64,000 nucleotides of DNA from Candidatus Nomurabacteria bacterium (GCA_026396015.1 JAPLXP010000004.1:1-64000), one strand, 5' to 3'. Shown: positions 26,641 to 34,959, counted from the first letter of the stretch. Translations and numbers: made by a program. Notes: generated by a model from the letters alone, not told the origin.

Positions 26641-27320
26641 GGATCAGGACATCCAGCCGTGTGAAAAGTATTATCTCCAGATACAGTATTATTCCCTACT
26701 AGATCACGAGATGAAATTCTATAATGATAAATAGTGCAGACAGTCAGACTAGATAAAGATGTATCATGAGTCATGACAGTAGATCCGGAGCTCAGACTTC
26801 CAGAAGAAGAACCATACGAAGAAGTCAAACCATAATCAACTAAACTATAGGTATTCTCTTGAGTAATCCAAGTCACATCTGCTGTCGTACTAGTGGTGGT
26901 AGTATTGATGCTACTCTGAACTGGAGATTTATAATCTACACTCACAGCAGAGCTTTGATAATAATTTCCAGTCTGACCAGAACTACTATGAGGCAAGAGC
27001 CTAAGATAAAAAGATCCTTCTTGATTTACTAAATCAGTAAGACCGTCCCATACAAAACGATGAGAAATACCAGATGGAGAAGAAGTTAACCCCGTAATGC
27101 CACTATGCGTACCGTCGCTTGATTTTGGTGTGGCAGTATGCTGTTCACCACCAAATGCTCCAGTACTGGAATATTCATAAGTAGGAAAATCTATAGTACC
27201 ACTATTATCATCTTTTAAATTATAATCAAAATCTACTAAACCACTCAATTGACTCCTCAAAGAAGAAGAACTAAAAGTTAAAGACGGTTTTGCTGGTGTA
27301 ACCTCACTAATATCAATCAC
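26193..27320 (-). CDS. middle part of giant repeat surface protein
   Basis: 375 residues. The N-terminal part is fibronectin-like (SSINTTTTSTTADVTWITQENTY region, about residues 140-230), followed by two CHB_HEX_C-like repeats. The frame ends abruptly at TLACDLAIWF. The sequence after the break continues the repeat in another frame. Comparison with the near-identical copy at 24.6 kb shows about 7 extra bases (AGCTAGG) here, which explains the break. The start is not natural; the frame is joined to the deacetylase part by a frameshift near 27330. Confidence 0.7.
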   Translation of the reverse strand: MIDISEVTPAKPSLTFSSSSLRSQLSGLVDFDYNLKDDNSGTIDFPTYEYSSTGAFGGEQHTATPKSSDGTHSGITGLTSSPSGISHRFVWDGLTDLVNQEGSFYLRLLPHSSSGQTGNYYQSSAVSVDYKSPVQSSINTTTTSTTADVTWITQENTYSLVDYGLTSSYGSSSGSLSSGSTVMTHDTSLSSLTVCTIYHYRISSRDLVGNNTVSGDNTFHTAGCPDPVSSVPAGIYNGTQSVSLSATGSSFIRYSINSGYPADCSSGTLYNGAISVSSSQTIYVRACDISNNSTIASFAYTIDTTPPSAAVASPIAGYYNSTQSITLSASGSDSIRYSTSGTPANCSSGTLYTGAISVSTSQTIYTLACDLAIWF

Positions 27321-29394
27321 ATTTATTGGTGTAATTCTCCAAGCTGTTCCAGGTCATAAATACTATTCCACTTGAATTCGGTGTCACAGAATTAAAAGTA
27401 GCAGTAGCACAAGAAGATGTACAAGCAGACCCACCTGTAGATAGTGATACATTTGCACCTACGTTATTATAGAATTGCAGTGGTCCCTGAGTAGATACAG
27501 AACCTGATCCTTGTACTGTAAAATAGCCTTGGGTCAATCCACCATTTTGATTTTTTGTAGAACCAAATAAAATAACTTTATAATATTTTGCTGGATCTAA
27601 ATGTCGAATTTCAATTTTACCAGGAGATTCAGTCCCAGAATAAACAACTATATCTTTTGCTATTTTAGCATTTGGATACAAGCCTGTTCCATCTGTAGTA
27701 GCTTGTGCACCTTCCATAGAAGCTGAGCCTGTTTTTAAATTGTCATTATTTGTATTTGTCGCTTGTGGCAAGGCTACAGTCAAAGATGAAGATACATTGC
27801 TAGTATCTACCAATGACTGAGAGACTTTTTCTGCAGAAAATGAATCGTTGGTATTTACTTCATTCCAATACATTCCATTTGTGGAACTACCAGACACGCT
27901 ATCTAGTGCAGTCGTAGCACTATTAACCCCGAGATTTATGAGCCATCTCCTACCGACGGGAACAATATTATTAATACGAGAAACAAAAGCATTTTTTTCA
28001 ACACTAGCCGGCAGGAAATTTGCGAAGGTTGTAGCAGTGTCGATGTCTGTTTGAGAGCGACTAGCCTCTGCTGTAGATACCACAGTCTCTACGTGTGTAA
28101 AATCATTAGAAGTAAACACAGCTCCCCAATCAACGTTAATCAATCCAGTATTCAGATTTTCACTATGTGCAGTAAATTCCCCATTTGCATAAGAGATAGA
28201 TTGAATATCTGCATTTGATGTCACTTTCAAAGAAAGAGCATCTCGTCTCAATCCAGCCGGAACACTACTGGTGTCCAATGTAATAGTCAAAACATTACCA
28301 ACTAGATTTGTAGATACTCCAGTATTTTGTTTTACTGCTAAATATTCATAAACTTCTTGAGCTGGTGCAACCCATGCAGTATCATTACCAACACGTCCAT
28401 ATGTATTTGAAATATGATCCATTAAAGCTTTATAATCAGTCCAATTCATACTACCACCAGTAGCAACACCAACGCGATGAGTAAAACCAATACCCCACAA
28501 TTTAGTGCTACCAGTACTGTTTGTAGCGAGAGTATCAACAAAATCATTTACCGTAGTAGCACCAGTAAAACGATCACTACTATAAAAATATCGATAAGCA
28601 AAAAGATGATTCAAATCTATATTCGAAGTCACATCCATACCAGTAGTAGAAGGATTTACTGTTCCTCCAGAATAAGTAAAGGAAGAACTTTCACTGGCAA
28701 AAAGTTTGTACCCATGATTGAAAGCAGGGTCGGCATAATTTCCATCCCCAGCAGGAGGTACAAATTCTGATGTCGCAGGGATACTACTATTTGAAGATAA
28801 CAAAGAAAGATTTTGCTCTATTTCATAATTGTAATCAATAGTACTTGCGCCATGTGGAGCAGGATATGAATATACGTAATTTGCACCTAAGGTAAGAGCT
28901 GACGCATGAGACCAACTATGGTTTGCAATATCAAAACCTTTATTATAAATATCAGTAAGATTTGCCCATGTAAATAAATTCACCCCCGTATGAATGTCTG
29001 CATATCCATTATTATAATTTGTACTATTCCAAATCATATCACCTAAAAACGGATGACTTGAAAGTGCCGCAGATCTACCAGACCCATCAGTATAAAAAAT
29101 ACCGCCATAGGATTCACTACGTAAAGCGCTAGTACCACCATATAAATATTTAAACCCGTTTTCATACTGATCATAACTACCATCATCAAACTGAAAACTG
29201 AAGGCAAAATTCTTATTATATTTAAGTGGAGTCTTTATAATAGTGGGAGATGCTGGTGTAGTAGCAAAAGTCACAGTGATAACCTTACTATTTGAAGCAC
29301 CAGTTGTAGATGGCTTCTCAATAAAAAAACCACAAACAATCACAAGTGTGGCAAATATTGAAAGTATAAAAATTTGAGATAATGTTTTTTTCAT
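27313..29394 (-). CDS. N-terminal part of giant surface protein: signal peptide and polysaccharide deacetylase-like domain
   Basis: 693 residues from MKKTLSQIF. The signal/anchor segment spans residues 1-27. A NodB-like deacetylase region has FQFDDG (motif 1) and NHSWSHAS (motif 2, the HxxxH-type metal site). A beta-rich region follows. It ends at ...FMTWNSLENYTNKCD by frameshift. In the next frame the chain continues AWRITPINVIDISEVTPAKP into the middle part. Together with 23480-27320 this is one gene of about 1,960 codons. It probably encodes a secreted or wall-bound glycan-modifying protein. A -10 box (TATATT) ends 7 nt before this ATG. Confidence 0.75.
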   Translation of the reverse strand: MKKTLSQIFILSIFATLVIVCGFFIEKPSTTGASNSKVITVTFATTPASPTIIKTPLKYNKNFAFSFQFDDGSYDQYENGFKYLYGGTSALRSESYGGIFYTDGSGRSAALSSHPFLGDMIWNSTNYNNGYADIHTGVNLFTWANLTDIYNKGFDIANHSWSHASALTLGANYVYSYPAPHGASTIDYNYEIEQNLSLLSSNSSIPATSEFVPPAGDGNYADPAFNHGYKLFASESSSFTYSGGTVNPSTTGMDVTSNIDLNHLFAYRYFYSSDRFTGATTVNDFVDTLATNSTGSTKLWGIGFTHRVGVATGGSMNWTDYKALMDHISNTYGRVGNDTAWVAPAQEVYEYLAVKQNTGVSTNLVGNVLTITLDTSSVPAGLRRDALSLKVTSNADIQSISYANGEFTAHSENLNTGLINVDWGAVFTSNDFTHVETVVSTAEASRSQTDIDTATTFANFLPASVEKNAFVSRINNIVPVGRRWLINLGVNSATTALDSVSGSSTNGMYWNEVNTNDSFSAEKVSQSLVDTSNVSSSLTVALPQATNTNNDNLKTGSASMEGAQATTDGTGLYPNAKIAKDIVVYSGTESPGKIEIRHLDPAKYYKVILFGSTKNQNGGLTQGYFTVQGSGSVSTQGPLQFYNNVGANVSLSTGGSACTSSCATATFNSVTPNSSGIVFMTWNSLENYTNKCD

Positions 29395-29443
29395 GAACAA
29401 TAATATAGAACATACAAATTATAGCATATTCATAGTTTATAAA

Positions 29444-29481
29444 ACAAAAAAATCCTAGCGTTAAAGCTAAGATTTTTTGTT
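29444..29481. terminator. bidirectional terminator
   Basis: ACAAAAAAATCCTAGC-GTTAAA-GCTAAGATTTTTTGT just past the stop at 29491 (minus strand). Confidence 0.75.
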
Positions 29482-29490
29482 TTGTAAAGT

Positions 29491-29793
29491 TTATTTTTGC
29501 ATTAATTGAAACAGTGGCATCAATGCTTCGCGATGCTTCATCACTTCGTTCTTGTATTTACCCATTACAAGAACAGCAGCATACTGTTCGTCGAGTCCTC
29601 CTTTCTTTTTTTCCTCAATCTCCTTCTGAATATTTTCAAAAAGTTCTTTCACTTCTTTATTTGATTCTAATACTTTTAAACTCTCTGCAATTTCTGGATT
29701 ATTTGCGAGTTTTTCTGCTAATGCTTCAGCTTGGTCTTTTGACACACCCTTTGCACGAAGCGCTGTGGACATTAAAAATGATTTAATTGACAT
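29491..29793 (-). CDS. hypothetical helical protein, 100 aa
   Basis: Lys/Glu-rich and all-helical, with an Ala-rich N-terminal half (KDQAEALAEKLANN) and a C-terminal MGKYKNEVMKHREALMPLFQ. No membrane segment or catalytic motif is visible. It is divergent from miaA, with about 30 bp between the starts. Function unknown. Confidence 0.65.
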   Translation of the reverse strand: MSIKSFLMSTALRAKGVSKDQAEALAEKLANNPEIAESLKVLESNKEVKELFENIQKEIEEKKKGGLDEQYAAVLVMGKYKNEVMKHREALMPLFQLMQK

Positions 29794-29823
29794 ATTATGG
29801 ATATTAGCATAAAAATAAGGTGT

Positions 29824-30753
29824 ATGAAAGGCAAAACTAAAATCATCGTGATCCTAGGCCAGACTGCCACAGGCAAGAGTGATTTTGCAGTGGAAATTGC
29901 AAAAAATATTGGCGGGGAAGTCATATCTGCTGATTCACGCCAAGTATATACAGGTATGGATATTGGTACAGGCAAAATCACTAAAAAAGAAATGCAGGGA
30001 GTGTCACATCATCTACTAGATGTCGCCTCACCTACCACAATTTTTTCTGTATCAAAATTTAAAAAGATGGCTGATAAAAAAATAATAGAAATTAGTAAAA
30101 ATGGCCATATTCCAATCATCTGTGGTGGTACTGGTTTTTATATTGATGCATTAATAGACAATGTAATCCTCCCCTCTGTAAAACCAGACAAAAAACTAAG
30201 AACTGAATTAGAAAAAAAATCTACTGATGAGTTATATTCAATACTAAAAGAGCTAGATGAAAATCGAGCAGAGAATATAGATAAAAAAAATCCGGTGCGT
30301 CTTATCCGAGCCATTGAGATAGCGAAAGTCTTAGGCTCTGTCCCCTCTATATCTAAAAATCCAGAATCAAAATACGATGTGTTAAAAATAGGGCTGGCAC
30401 TGCCAGATGAAATACTAAAAGAACGCATAAACAAACGTCTACATGCTCGAATAAAGTCTGGCATGATCAAAGAGGTACAAAATCTTTATGATCAAAATAT
30501 CTCATGGAGAAAATTAGAAAATTTCGGTCTTGAATACAGGTACTGTGCACAATTTTTGCAAGGAAAATTTGGAGATACCAAGAAAAAAGAATCGAAAGAA
30601 AAAATGATTGAACTACTCAATACTGAAATCTGGCATTATGCAAAGCGCCAAAAGACATGGTTCAAAAGAGATAAAGACACTATATGGATAAACCCCCTAG
30701 AAACTCATGAGAGAGCGAGAGCATTAAAAAAAGTAAAAGATTTTATTAAATAA
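29824..30753 (+). CDS. miaA: tRNA dimethylallyltransferase MiaA
   Basis: Transfers dimethylallyl to A37 of tRNAs that read UNN codons (i6A). The P-loop is GQTATGKSDFA, followed by ISADSRQVYTGMDIGTGK, GGTGFYIDALI, and the C-terminal YAKRQKTWFKRD, which is diagnostic for MiaA. 309 residues from MKGKTK (E. coli 316). A start 9 codons upstream is also possible. It ends in a perfect terminator. Confidence 0.95.
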   Translation: MKGKTKIIVILGQTATGKSDFAVEIAKNIGGEVISADSRQVYTGMDIGTGKITKKEMQGVSHHLLDVASPTTIFSVSKFKKMADKKIIEISKNGHIPIICGGTGFYIDALIDNVILPSVKPDKKLRTELEKKSTDELYSILKELDENRAENIDKKNPVRLIRAIEIAKVLGSVPSISKNPESKYDVLKIGLALPDEILKERINKRLHARIKSGMIKEVQNLYDQNISWRKLENFGLEYRYCAQFLQGKFGDTKKKESKEKMIELLNTEIWHYAKRQKTWFKRDKDTIWINPLETHERARALKKVKDFIK

Positions 30754-30782
30754 AAATAGCCCCGATCGGGGCTATTTTTATT
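30751..30782. terminator. bidirectional terminator
   Basis: Perfect palindrome TAAAAATAGCCCCGA / TCGGGGCTATTTTTA between convergent miaA and the SIMPL gene. Confidence 0.88.
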
Positions 30783-30788
30783 TTAGAA

Positions 30789-31463
30789 TTATTTCAACAA
30801 GAAACGTAGGGTAGATACGAGGCGGATTTTCTTCCATTCTGGAGATCCTGGATCCTTGTTTACGATATCAAATACTCCTTGATTCCCTCTGTTTACAGTA
30901 CCCAATTTTGCACCAGAATTTGTGGCGAATTGTGTAGCTGTGTCCTGGGCATTTTTGATAGCTTCAGCTAACATCTCTGGCTTTACACTATTGAGATCAG
31001 AGAATTCAAAAGAGATATTGTTCTGAGTGAGTACTACGCCCTTCTTTACAAGATTTAGTGTATCATTTGAAGCTGCCTTGGCTAGGTCGACTTTCTTTGT
31101 GTACACAGATACTTGGTTTGTAGAATTATAGCGGAATGCAGCCTCCTTGTATGTATCTTGATAAAGATTTACTGGTGCGACATTGATTTCTGTATCCTCA
31201 AAACCTTTTTCCTTCAAGAAAGCTTTTATTGAAGTGATATTTTTCTCTGTATCAGAATAGAGAGAGTCAATACTGTTAGATTTTACCTCAAAAGTGAGGG
31301 CCCAGATAGCGGTATCAGATTTTACGATTTTCTCAGATAGACCTTTTACCTCGACATATGCATTTTGCTTTGAAAAATTTTGTGCAGCAAAAAAGAATAA
31401 CAACCCAAAGACAACGACTGCTAGGCTAATAACCCAAAGACTGTTGTTTTTTAATGTTTCCAT
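30789..31463 (-). CDS. SIMPL-domain (DUF541) protein
   Basis: 224 residues from METLKNNSLW. An N-terminal transmembrane anchor (about 9-28) is followed by the extracytoplasmic SIMPL domain (VEVKGLSEKIVKSDTA ... NISFEFSDLNSV ... AQDTATQFATNSGAKLG). DUF541 proteins are periplasmic or surface-exposed, oligomeric and of unclear role. A -10 box (TGGTATACT) lies 6 nt upstream of this ATG. Confidence 0.85.
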   Translation of the reverse strand: METLKNNSLWVISLAVVVFGLLFFFAAQNFSKQNAYVEVKGLSEKIVKSDTAIWALTFEVKSNSIDSLYSDTEKNITSIKAFLKEKGFEDTEINVAPVNLYQDTYKEAAFRYNSTNQVSVYTKKVDLAKAASNDTLNLVKKGVVLTQNNISFEFSDLNSVKPEMLAEAIKNAQDTATQFATNSGAKLGTVNRGNQGVFDIVNKDPGSPEWKKIRLVSTLRFLLK

Positions 31464-31469
31464 ATTTAT

Positions 31470-31478
31470 AGTATACCA
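31470..31478 (-). promoter_or_regulatory. extended -10 promoter of the SIMPL gene (leaderless)
   Basis: TGGTATACT on the minus strand ends 6 nt before the ATG at 31463. Confidence 0.5.
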
Positions 31479-31527
31479 CATTTTAGAGATTAATGACAGA
31501 ATCCAAATTAGTATATTACGATATAAA

Positions 31528-31566
31528 GAAATAATAATAACCTATCATTGATAGGTTATTATTTCT
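31528..31566 (-). terminator. terminator of the MazG-like gene
   Basis: GAAATAATAATAACCTATC-ATT-GATAGGTTATTATTTC, just past the stop at 31559. Confidence 0.8.
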
Positions 31567-31858
31567 CTCCTTTTAATATTATTCTCTTTTCAAATCCTCC
31601 CCTGTCTTCAAATTTTTCTTGGCGGACTTTTTCAACATCCATATATTCGGGTAATTTACGTAGAGCCTCAATCACCTCCAATACATCAGCTAGTTCCTCC
31701 ACACTACCATCAGCATTGAATTCATTTGCCTCTTCTGCGAGCTTTTTAATCAATTCAATCTTGTACTCCTTAAAATCTGCAATCCTCTTTTCATAAGGAA
31801 TATTTTTTCCATCCAGCATCTCTGGTATTTTGTCTCTGACTAGCTTGTTGTATTTCAT
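31559..31858 (-). CDS. MazG-like nucleoside triphosphate pyrophosphohydrolase
   Basis: 99 residues, all-alpha NTP-PPase. It opens MKYNKLVRDKIPEML, typical of the phosphoribosyl-ATP-pyrophosphohydrolase-like group. Metal-binding acidic residues occur in AEEANEF and EELADVLEV. It probably hydrolyses non-canonical or excess NTPs. It lies 6 nt after the DUF3750 gene and probably ends the minus-strand operon starting near 33.6 kb. Confidence 0.82.
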   Translation of the reverse strand: MKYNKLVRDKIPEMLDGKNIPYEKRIADFKEYKIELIKKLAEEANEFNADGSVEELADVLEVIEALRKLPEYMDVEKVRQEKFEDRGGFEKRIILKGEK

Positions 31859-31864
31859 ATTTTT

Positions 31865-32326
31865 TTATTTATAATTTTTTCCAATAAAATTCCAAGGTAA
31901 TTTAATATAAAATTCTGGGAATTTATTTAAGACCCATTGAACATAGGTATTACTATTTGGACCTAATATAGCATATCGATGCAGATACGGATAGGTTTGC
32001 TGTGATTTTTCAATAAAATCGATCGCTTCATATGCCTTAGAATTTTCATCACCTTCTATAAGACCTTCAAGTCGAGCCCTCTGCAAAAACATCCTTGAAA
32101 AATGGAAAAATCCAATACCTAAAAATGGTGGGTAGCTATTGAAAAACATATAGCCAGATTCTGGATTGTTCTTGTAATGAGCCACTTCAAAGCGCGAAAT
32201 AACGCCCTTCTTATTTATTACAAACCAAGGATGCCGTGCAAAATTGAATGGGAAATAAGCTCCACAGCTAAATAAAAAAACTTGGTATTTATCGGACTTA
32301 ATTAAATTTTGGAATTCAGGATTCAT
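31865..32326 (-). CDS. DUF3750-like protein
   Basis: 153 residues. Contains ARHPWFVINKKG, YPYLHRYAILGPNSNTYVQWVLN and a final FPEFYIKLPWNFIGKNY block, resembling DUF3750. Invariant-looking His, Asn and Gln residues in the family (HPW, GPNSNTYVQW) suggest an enzymatic or peptidase-like site, but this is inference. It overlaps the preceding kinase-like gene by 4 bases (ATGA), so translation is coupled. Confidence 0.65.
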   Translation of the reverse strand: MNPEFQNLIKSDKYQVFLFSCGAYFPFNFARHPWFVINKKGVISRFEVAHYKNNPESGYMFFNSYPPFLGIGFFHFSRMFLQRARLEGLIEGDENSKAYEAIDFIEKSQQTYPYLHRYAILGPNSNTYVQWVLNKFPEFYIKLPWNFIGKNYK

Positions 32327-33237
32327 AAATTGAGCTTTTTTAATTTATCATTGAGGGTTGGCAGGATTGGTTTTAATTTATATTCTCCAAATTTATTTAT
32401 TGACTCATCTATTTTATGTCTAGCTAGATTATTCGTAAAATAACCATTTATATGATAATCCACACCACGCTGGTATGTAGCAGCACCCAAATCAATAACA
32501 CTAAAACCTTTTTGGGGATCATAAAAAAGATTTGAAATCTTAGAAGGATCAGTGCCTACACCATGTGATGCATACATATTTATCAACTGGACAAGATTGT
32601 CGTAATGATCTTGTGAAATGCCATCTATCTCATGTTGGGAATACTCGTGAACATCTTTACCTACTGCTTTATCCTGAACCACATAAGTAAAATCATTCGC
32701 AGTGAAAACGTCGTATGTCTTTATAACATTTTCACCCTCGAGATCTTTTGTGAGTTTAACCATCGGTAATTCAAATGGATAATTCCCAGCACTAACGATT
32801 TTAACTATTTTATTGTTGGGCAAATCATAGACACCTTTCTGATTAGCACCTTTGTTTGTAATAGATTCCTTGTTCGAAATAAATGACAATAATTCTTTTC
32901 GAGCATTCTCATCTCCCTCAAAAGAAAAAGCATCAATTAGTTCTTTTTGTTTGAAACTTGATAGGTCTTTAAAATTCACGACTTCATCAAGAATTTTTCT
33001 TTGGTCCAATAGTTCTGCAGTTGTAATTTTGCCACTTTTTTTAGCATCAATAAGTTCACTAGTCTTGATATTAACCAAATAATCTAATACTTCCAGATCT
33101 CCACCTGAAGCAGATTTTATACTTTCTATATAATCGGCATCTACTAAAAAACTAGAAGATTCTTGAATTTCTCCTGTGGGGATATTTTCATTCTGTTTAT
33201 CGGGTTTATTTATTAAGCTATTTATCTTATATTCCAT
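32323..33237 (-). CDS. protein-kinase-like / aminoglycoside-phosphotransferase-like protein
   Basis: 304 residues from MEYKINSL. The helical N-terminal half has no recognised family. The C-terminal half resembles a kinase fold: a possible hinge (DFTYVVQDKAVG), a catalytic-loop-like HGVGTDPSKISNLFYD, and FSVIDLG at the DFG position. The usual HxD is replaced by GTDPSK, so activity is uncertain. The start was chosen because it overlaps the upstream stop by one base (TAATG). It is coupled to the DUF3750 gene. Confidence 0.6.
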   Translation of the reverse strand: MEYKINSLINKPDKQNENIPTGEIQESSSFLVDADYIESIKSASGGDLEVLDYLVNIKTSELIDAKKSGKITTAELLDQRKILDEVVNFKDLSSFKQKELIDAFSFEGDENARKELLSFISNKESITNKGANQKGVYDLPNNKIVKIVSAGNYPFELPMVKLTKDLEGENVIKTYDVFTANDFTYVVQDKAVGKDVHEYSQHEIDGISQDHYDNLVQLINMYASHGVGTDPSKISNLFYDPQKGFSVIDLGAATYQRGVDYHINGYFTNNLARHKIDESINKFGEYKLKPILPTLNDKLKKLNL

Positions 33238-33599
33238 TACTTTATGTGAGTTCCTTGATGGAAAAACATCCTCCAATTTTCGCTCTCTTTTTTCCAAATA
33301 GAGCTTCGAAGGGATGTGGAATTCAAAACATCATTCACTATTTTTTCAGTTTTAAATGTCGCAAGAGCACAATCTTCTGATAGAATTTTAACATTAAAAT
33401 CCTCTACCTTATAGACAACACTGTCTGTATTTGAAGGTAGTCTTTCGAGTATGTGCTTCTTGTCATAGACTAGGCCTGAACTTCCAAATTCAATAAAATC
33501 ATCCGAGAGTAATTCGTCGAGCTTTGCAGCAGAAGATCTGACCTCGGGAGTAAGGAGTGACATTTCTAATGCATATATTTTTTGTTCGATATCGGTCAT
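33237..33599 (-). CDS. NTF2-like (DUF4440/SnoaL-type) protein
   Basis: 120 residues. The pattern is typical of the cystatin-like NTF2 fold: KLDELLSDDFIEFGSSGLVYDKKHILERL, then alternating strands ending IWKKESENWRMFFHQGTHI. Such proteins bind or convert small molecules; the ligand is unknown. It is first in the run with the kinase-like, DUF3750 and MazG-like genes. Confidence 0.72.
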   Translation of the reverse strand: MTDIEQKIYALEMSLLTPEVRSSAAKLDELLSDDFIEFGSSGLVYDKKHILERLPSNTDSVVYKVEDFNVKILSEDCALATFKTEKIVNDVLNSTSLRSSIWKKESENWRMFFHQGTHIK

Positions 33600-33611
33600 A
33601 AATTGATTATA

Positions 33612-34025
33612 TCAGAATTTTAGAACTTCTAATTGTTTCAAAATATCTTCTGGTGAATTTATTGTATTTACTACAATCTCCCCTTCCAATGGAACAATAT
33701 TCAAATCACCGTAATGTTTTTCTAATTCATCCAAATTTGTGATCAATTGATTCGGCTTGGGATCCTGACTTCTCTGATTAAATCGAGATTCCCATATTTT
33801 TCGGTCAGAACATACAACCAAAATAGAGATCAATTTTATATTATAATCATCGCACCAAGTATAAAGATTATTAATTTCCTCTTCTTTGTTAAAAGGAAAA
33901 TCAAGAATAATTTTTGAATTTAAAACTGAGTTTAATTCGAGTATTTTAAACATTGAATCATAGCTTGATTTTATTCCGAGTGGTGTGATCATTAACATAG
34001 AGTGCTGTGACATCATAAATATCAT
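33612..34025 (-). pseudogene. C-terminal fragment of P-loop kinase, frameshifted
   Basis: 137 codons are open, but the natural chain joins the frame of the fragment at 33958-34137. There NDHTTRNKI runs into SYDSMFKILEL after a one-base shift near 33970. The fragment covers the lid region and C-terminus (ILVVCSDRKIWESRFNQRS, resembling AAA_33 kinases). It is either a real disruption or a sequencing error in an A-rich stretch. Confidence 0.6.
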
Positions 34026-34137
34026 CCTTTCTCAAGATGGGAATTCCCCTCTCTATAGCAAAAGCATTTGAGATAGTGGTCTTGCCTACACCTGGACGAC
34101 CCCTGAATAAAATTACTGTTGTTTGATTGTGTTGCAT
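33958..34137 (-). pseudogene. N-terminal fragment of P-loop (AAA_33-type) kinase, frameshifted
   Basis: 59 codons from MQHNQTTVILF. The Walker A motif is RGRPGVGKTT, followed by RKDDIYD. It ends at KIKL by a frameshift into the downstream fragment. Intact, the gene would span 33612-34137 (about 175 codons). A palindromic element (34160-34286) lies directly upstream. Confidence 0.6.
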
Positions 34138-34159
34138 AAATATATTAAGAAAACTAAAT

Positions 34160-34286
34160 CTGCGGGCGATGGAGGGTAATCTTTCCTTACAGGAACAGTA
34201 CACCTTTTCTAAATTCTTACAGAATCACAGAAAAGCTTTCCGATTCCTCCACGCGAGCAACGCAGGTTGCTCGCTATCGCCCGCAG
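34160..34286 (+). repeat. tRNA-tail palindromic element (orphan Trp-type copy)
   Basis: Outer arms are CTGCGGGCGATGGAGG and, split by a hairpin, CCTCCA...ATCGCCCGCAG. Hairpin 1 is TTCC-TTACA-GGAA (34183-34195), followed by CAGTACACC. Hairpin 2 is TTTTCT...AGAAAA with an inner ATTC-TTACA-GAAT. The T-arm copy is CCGATTCCTCCA, and hairpin 3 is GCGAGCAAC-GCAG-GTTGCTCGC (34253-34274). It is about 98% identical to the copy at 36056 but has no tRNA beside it. Confidence 0.78.
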
Positions 34287-34373
34287 TTTTTCACTGCATT
34301 CCAAACTGCGGGTAGTGTGGTTCGCGGTTGGAACTCAAATTAAGTTAGGTTGTTAAATAGACCTCCAATTTTT

Positions 34374-34886
34374 TTAAGGCAATTTTCTCATCGAAGTTTC
34401 ATTTTGTTCATCCATCTCCATTTCACCCCACGTTTTTTTCTTTCCTTCCGGAATGAAAACCGGGTCCCAGCCAAAACCTCTATCTCCTCTTGGTTTTACT
34501 GAAATAGTTCCCTTTATTTCTCCTTCAAATACCCTAAAGTCTTTTCCATCATACAGACCAAAGCACACTTTTGCCAGTGCTGATCTATCTTCATAAGAGT
34601 CTAAAATTTTACATAATCCTTCATTATCTAGTTCTATTAGAAACCATTTTATTAAAGGACCAGGTAATTTCCCTAAAGCATTGAAAGTTAGAGAAGTATC
34701 TTCAACAAGGACAGGCGAGTTTGTCTGCTTATATGCTTGCTCCGCTTTATATTTTGTAACTTCCTGTAGATCAAGAGATTGAATTTCGGGAATATCTAAT
34801 TTGAGATGTTTAATAGGATACCCTAAGTGTCGGCTTAATTGTTCAGCCTTTGAAGAATTCCCAGTAATAAATGTTATGTCTTTCAC
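34374..34886 (-). CDS. rdgB: XTP/dITP diphosphatase (RdgB/HAM1), C-terminus frameshifted
   Basis: House-cleaning pyrophosphatase for dITP/XTP. It opens ITFITGNSSKAEQL, then LVEDTSL, PGPLIKWF and GDRGFGWDPVFIPEG, all family signatures. The frame stops after SMRKLP. Restoring one A in the run near 34388 would give KIALKKLEVYLTT and a stop at 34345, matching the expected C-terminal helix. A one-base deletion (true or sequencing) is therefore likely. A -10 box (TGGTATAAT) lies about 15 nt upstream. Confidence 0.82.
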   Translation of the reverse strand: MKDITFITGNSSKAEQLSRHLGYPIKHLKLDIPEIQSLDLQEVTKYKAEQAYKQTNSPVLVEDTSLTFNALGKLPGPLIKWFLIELDNEGLCKILDSYEDRSALAKVCFGLYDGKDFRVFEGEIKGTISVKPRGDRGFGWDPVFIPEGKKKTWGEMEMDEQNETSMRKLP

Positions 34887-34959
34887 TTTTTGATTATACC
34901 AAAGTTCTAAAGTACAGAACAGTGCATGAAAGGATGTTTACAGAATATGGTTTAAAAAT

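Noticed and set aside
34287..34340. A possible extra tRNA or tRNA remnant after the orphan element
   Set aside because: The segment has a CCCGCAGTTT/AAACTGCGGG hairpin, but no cloverleaf could be drawn.
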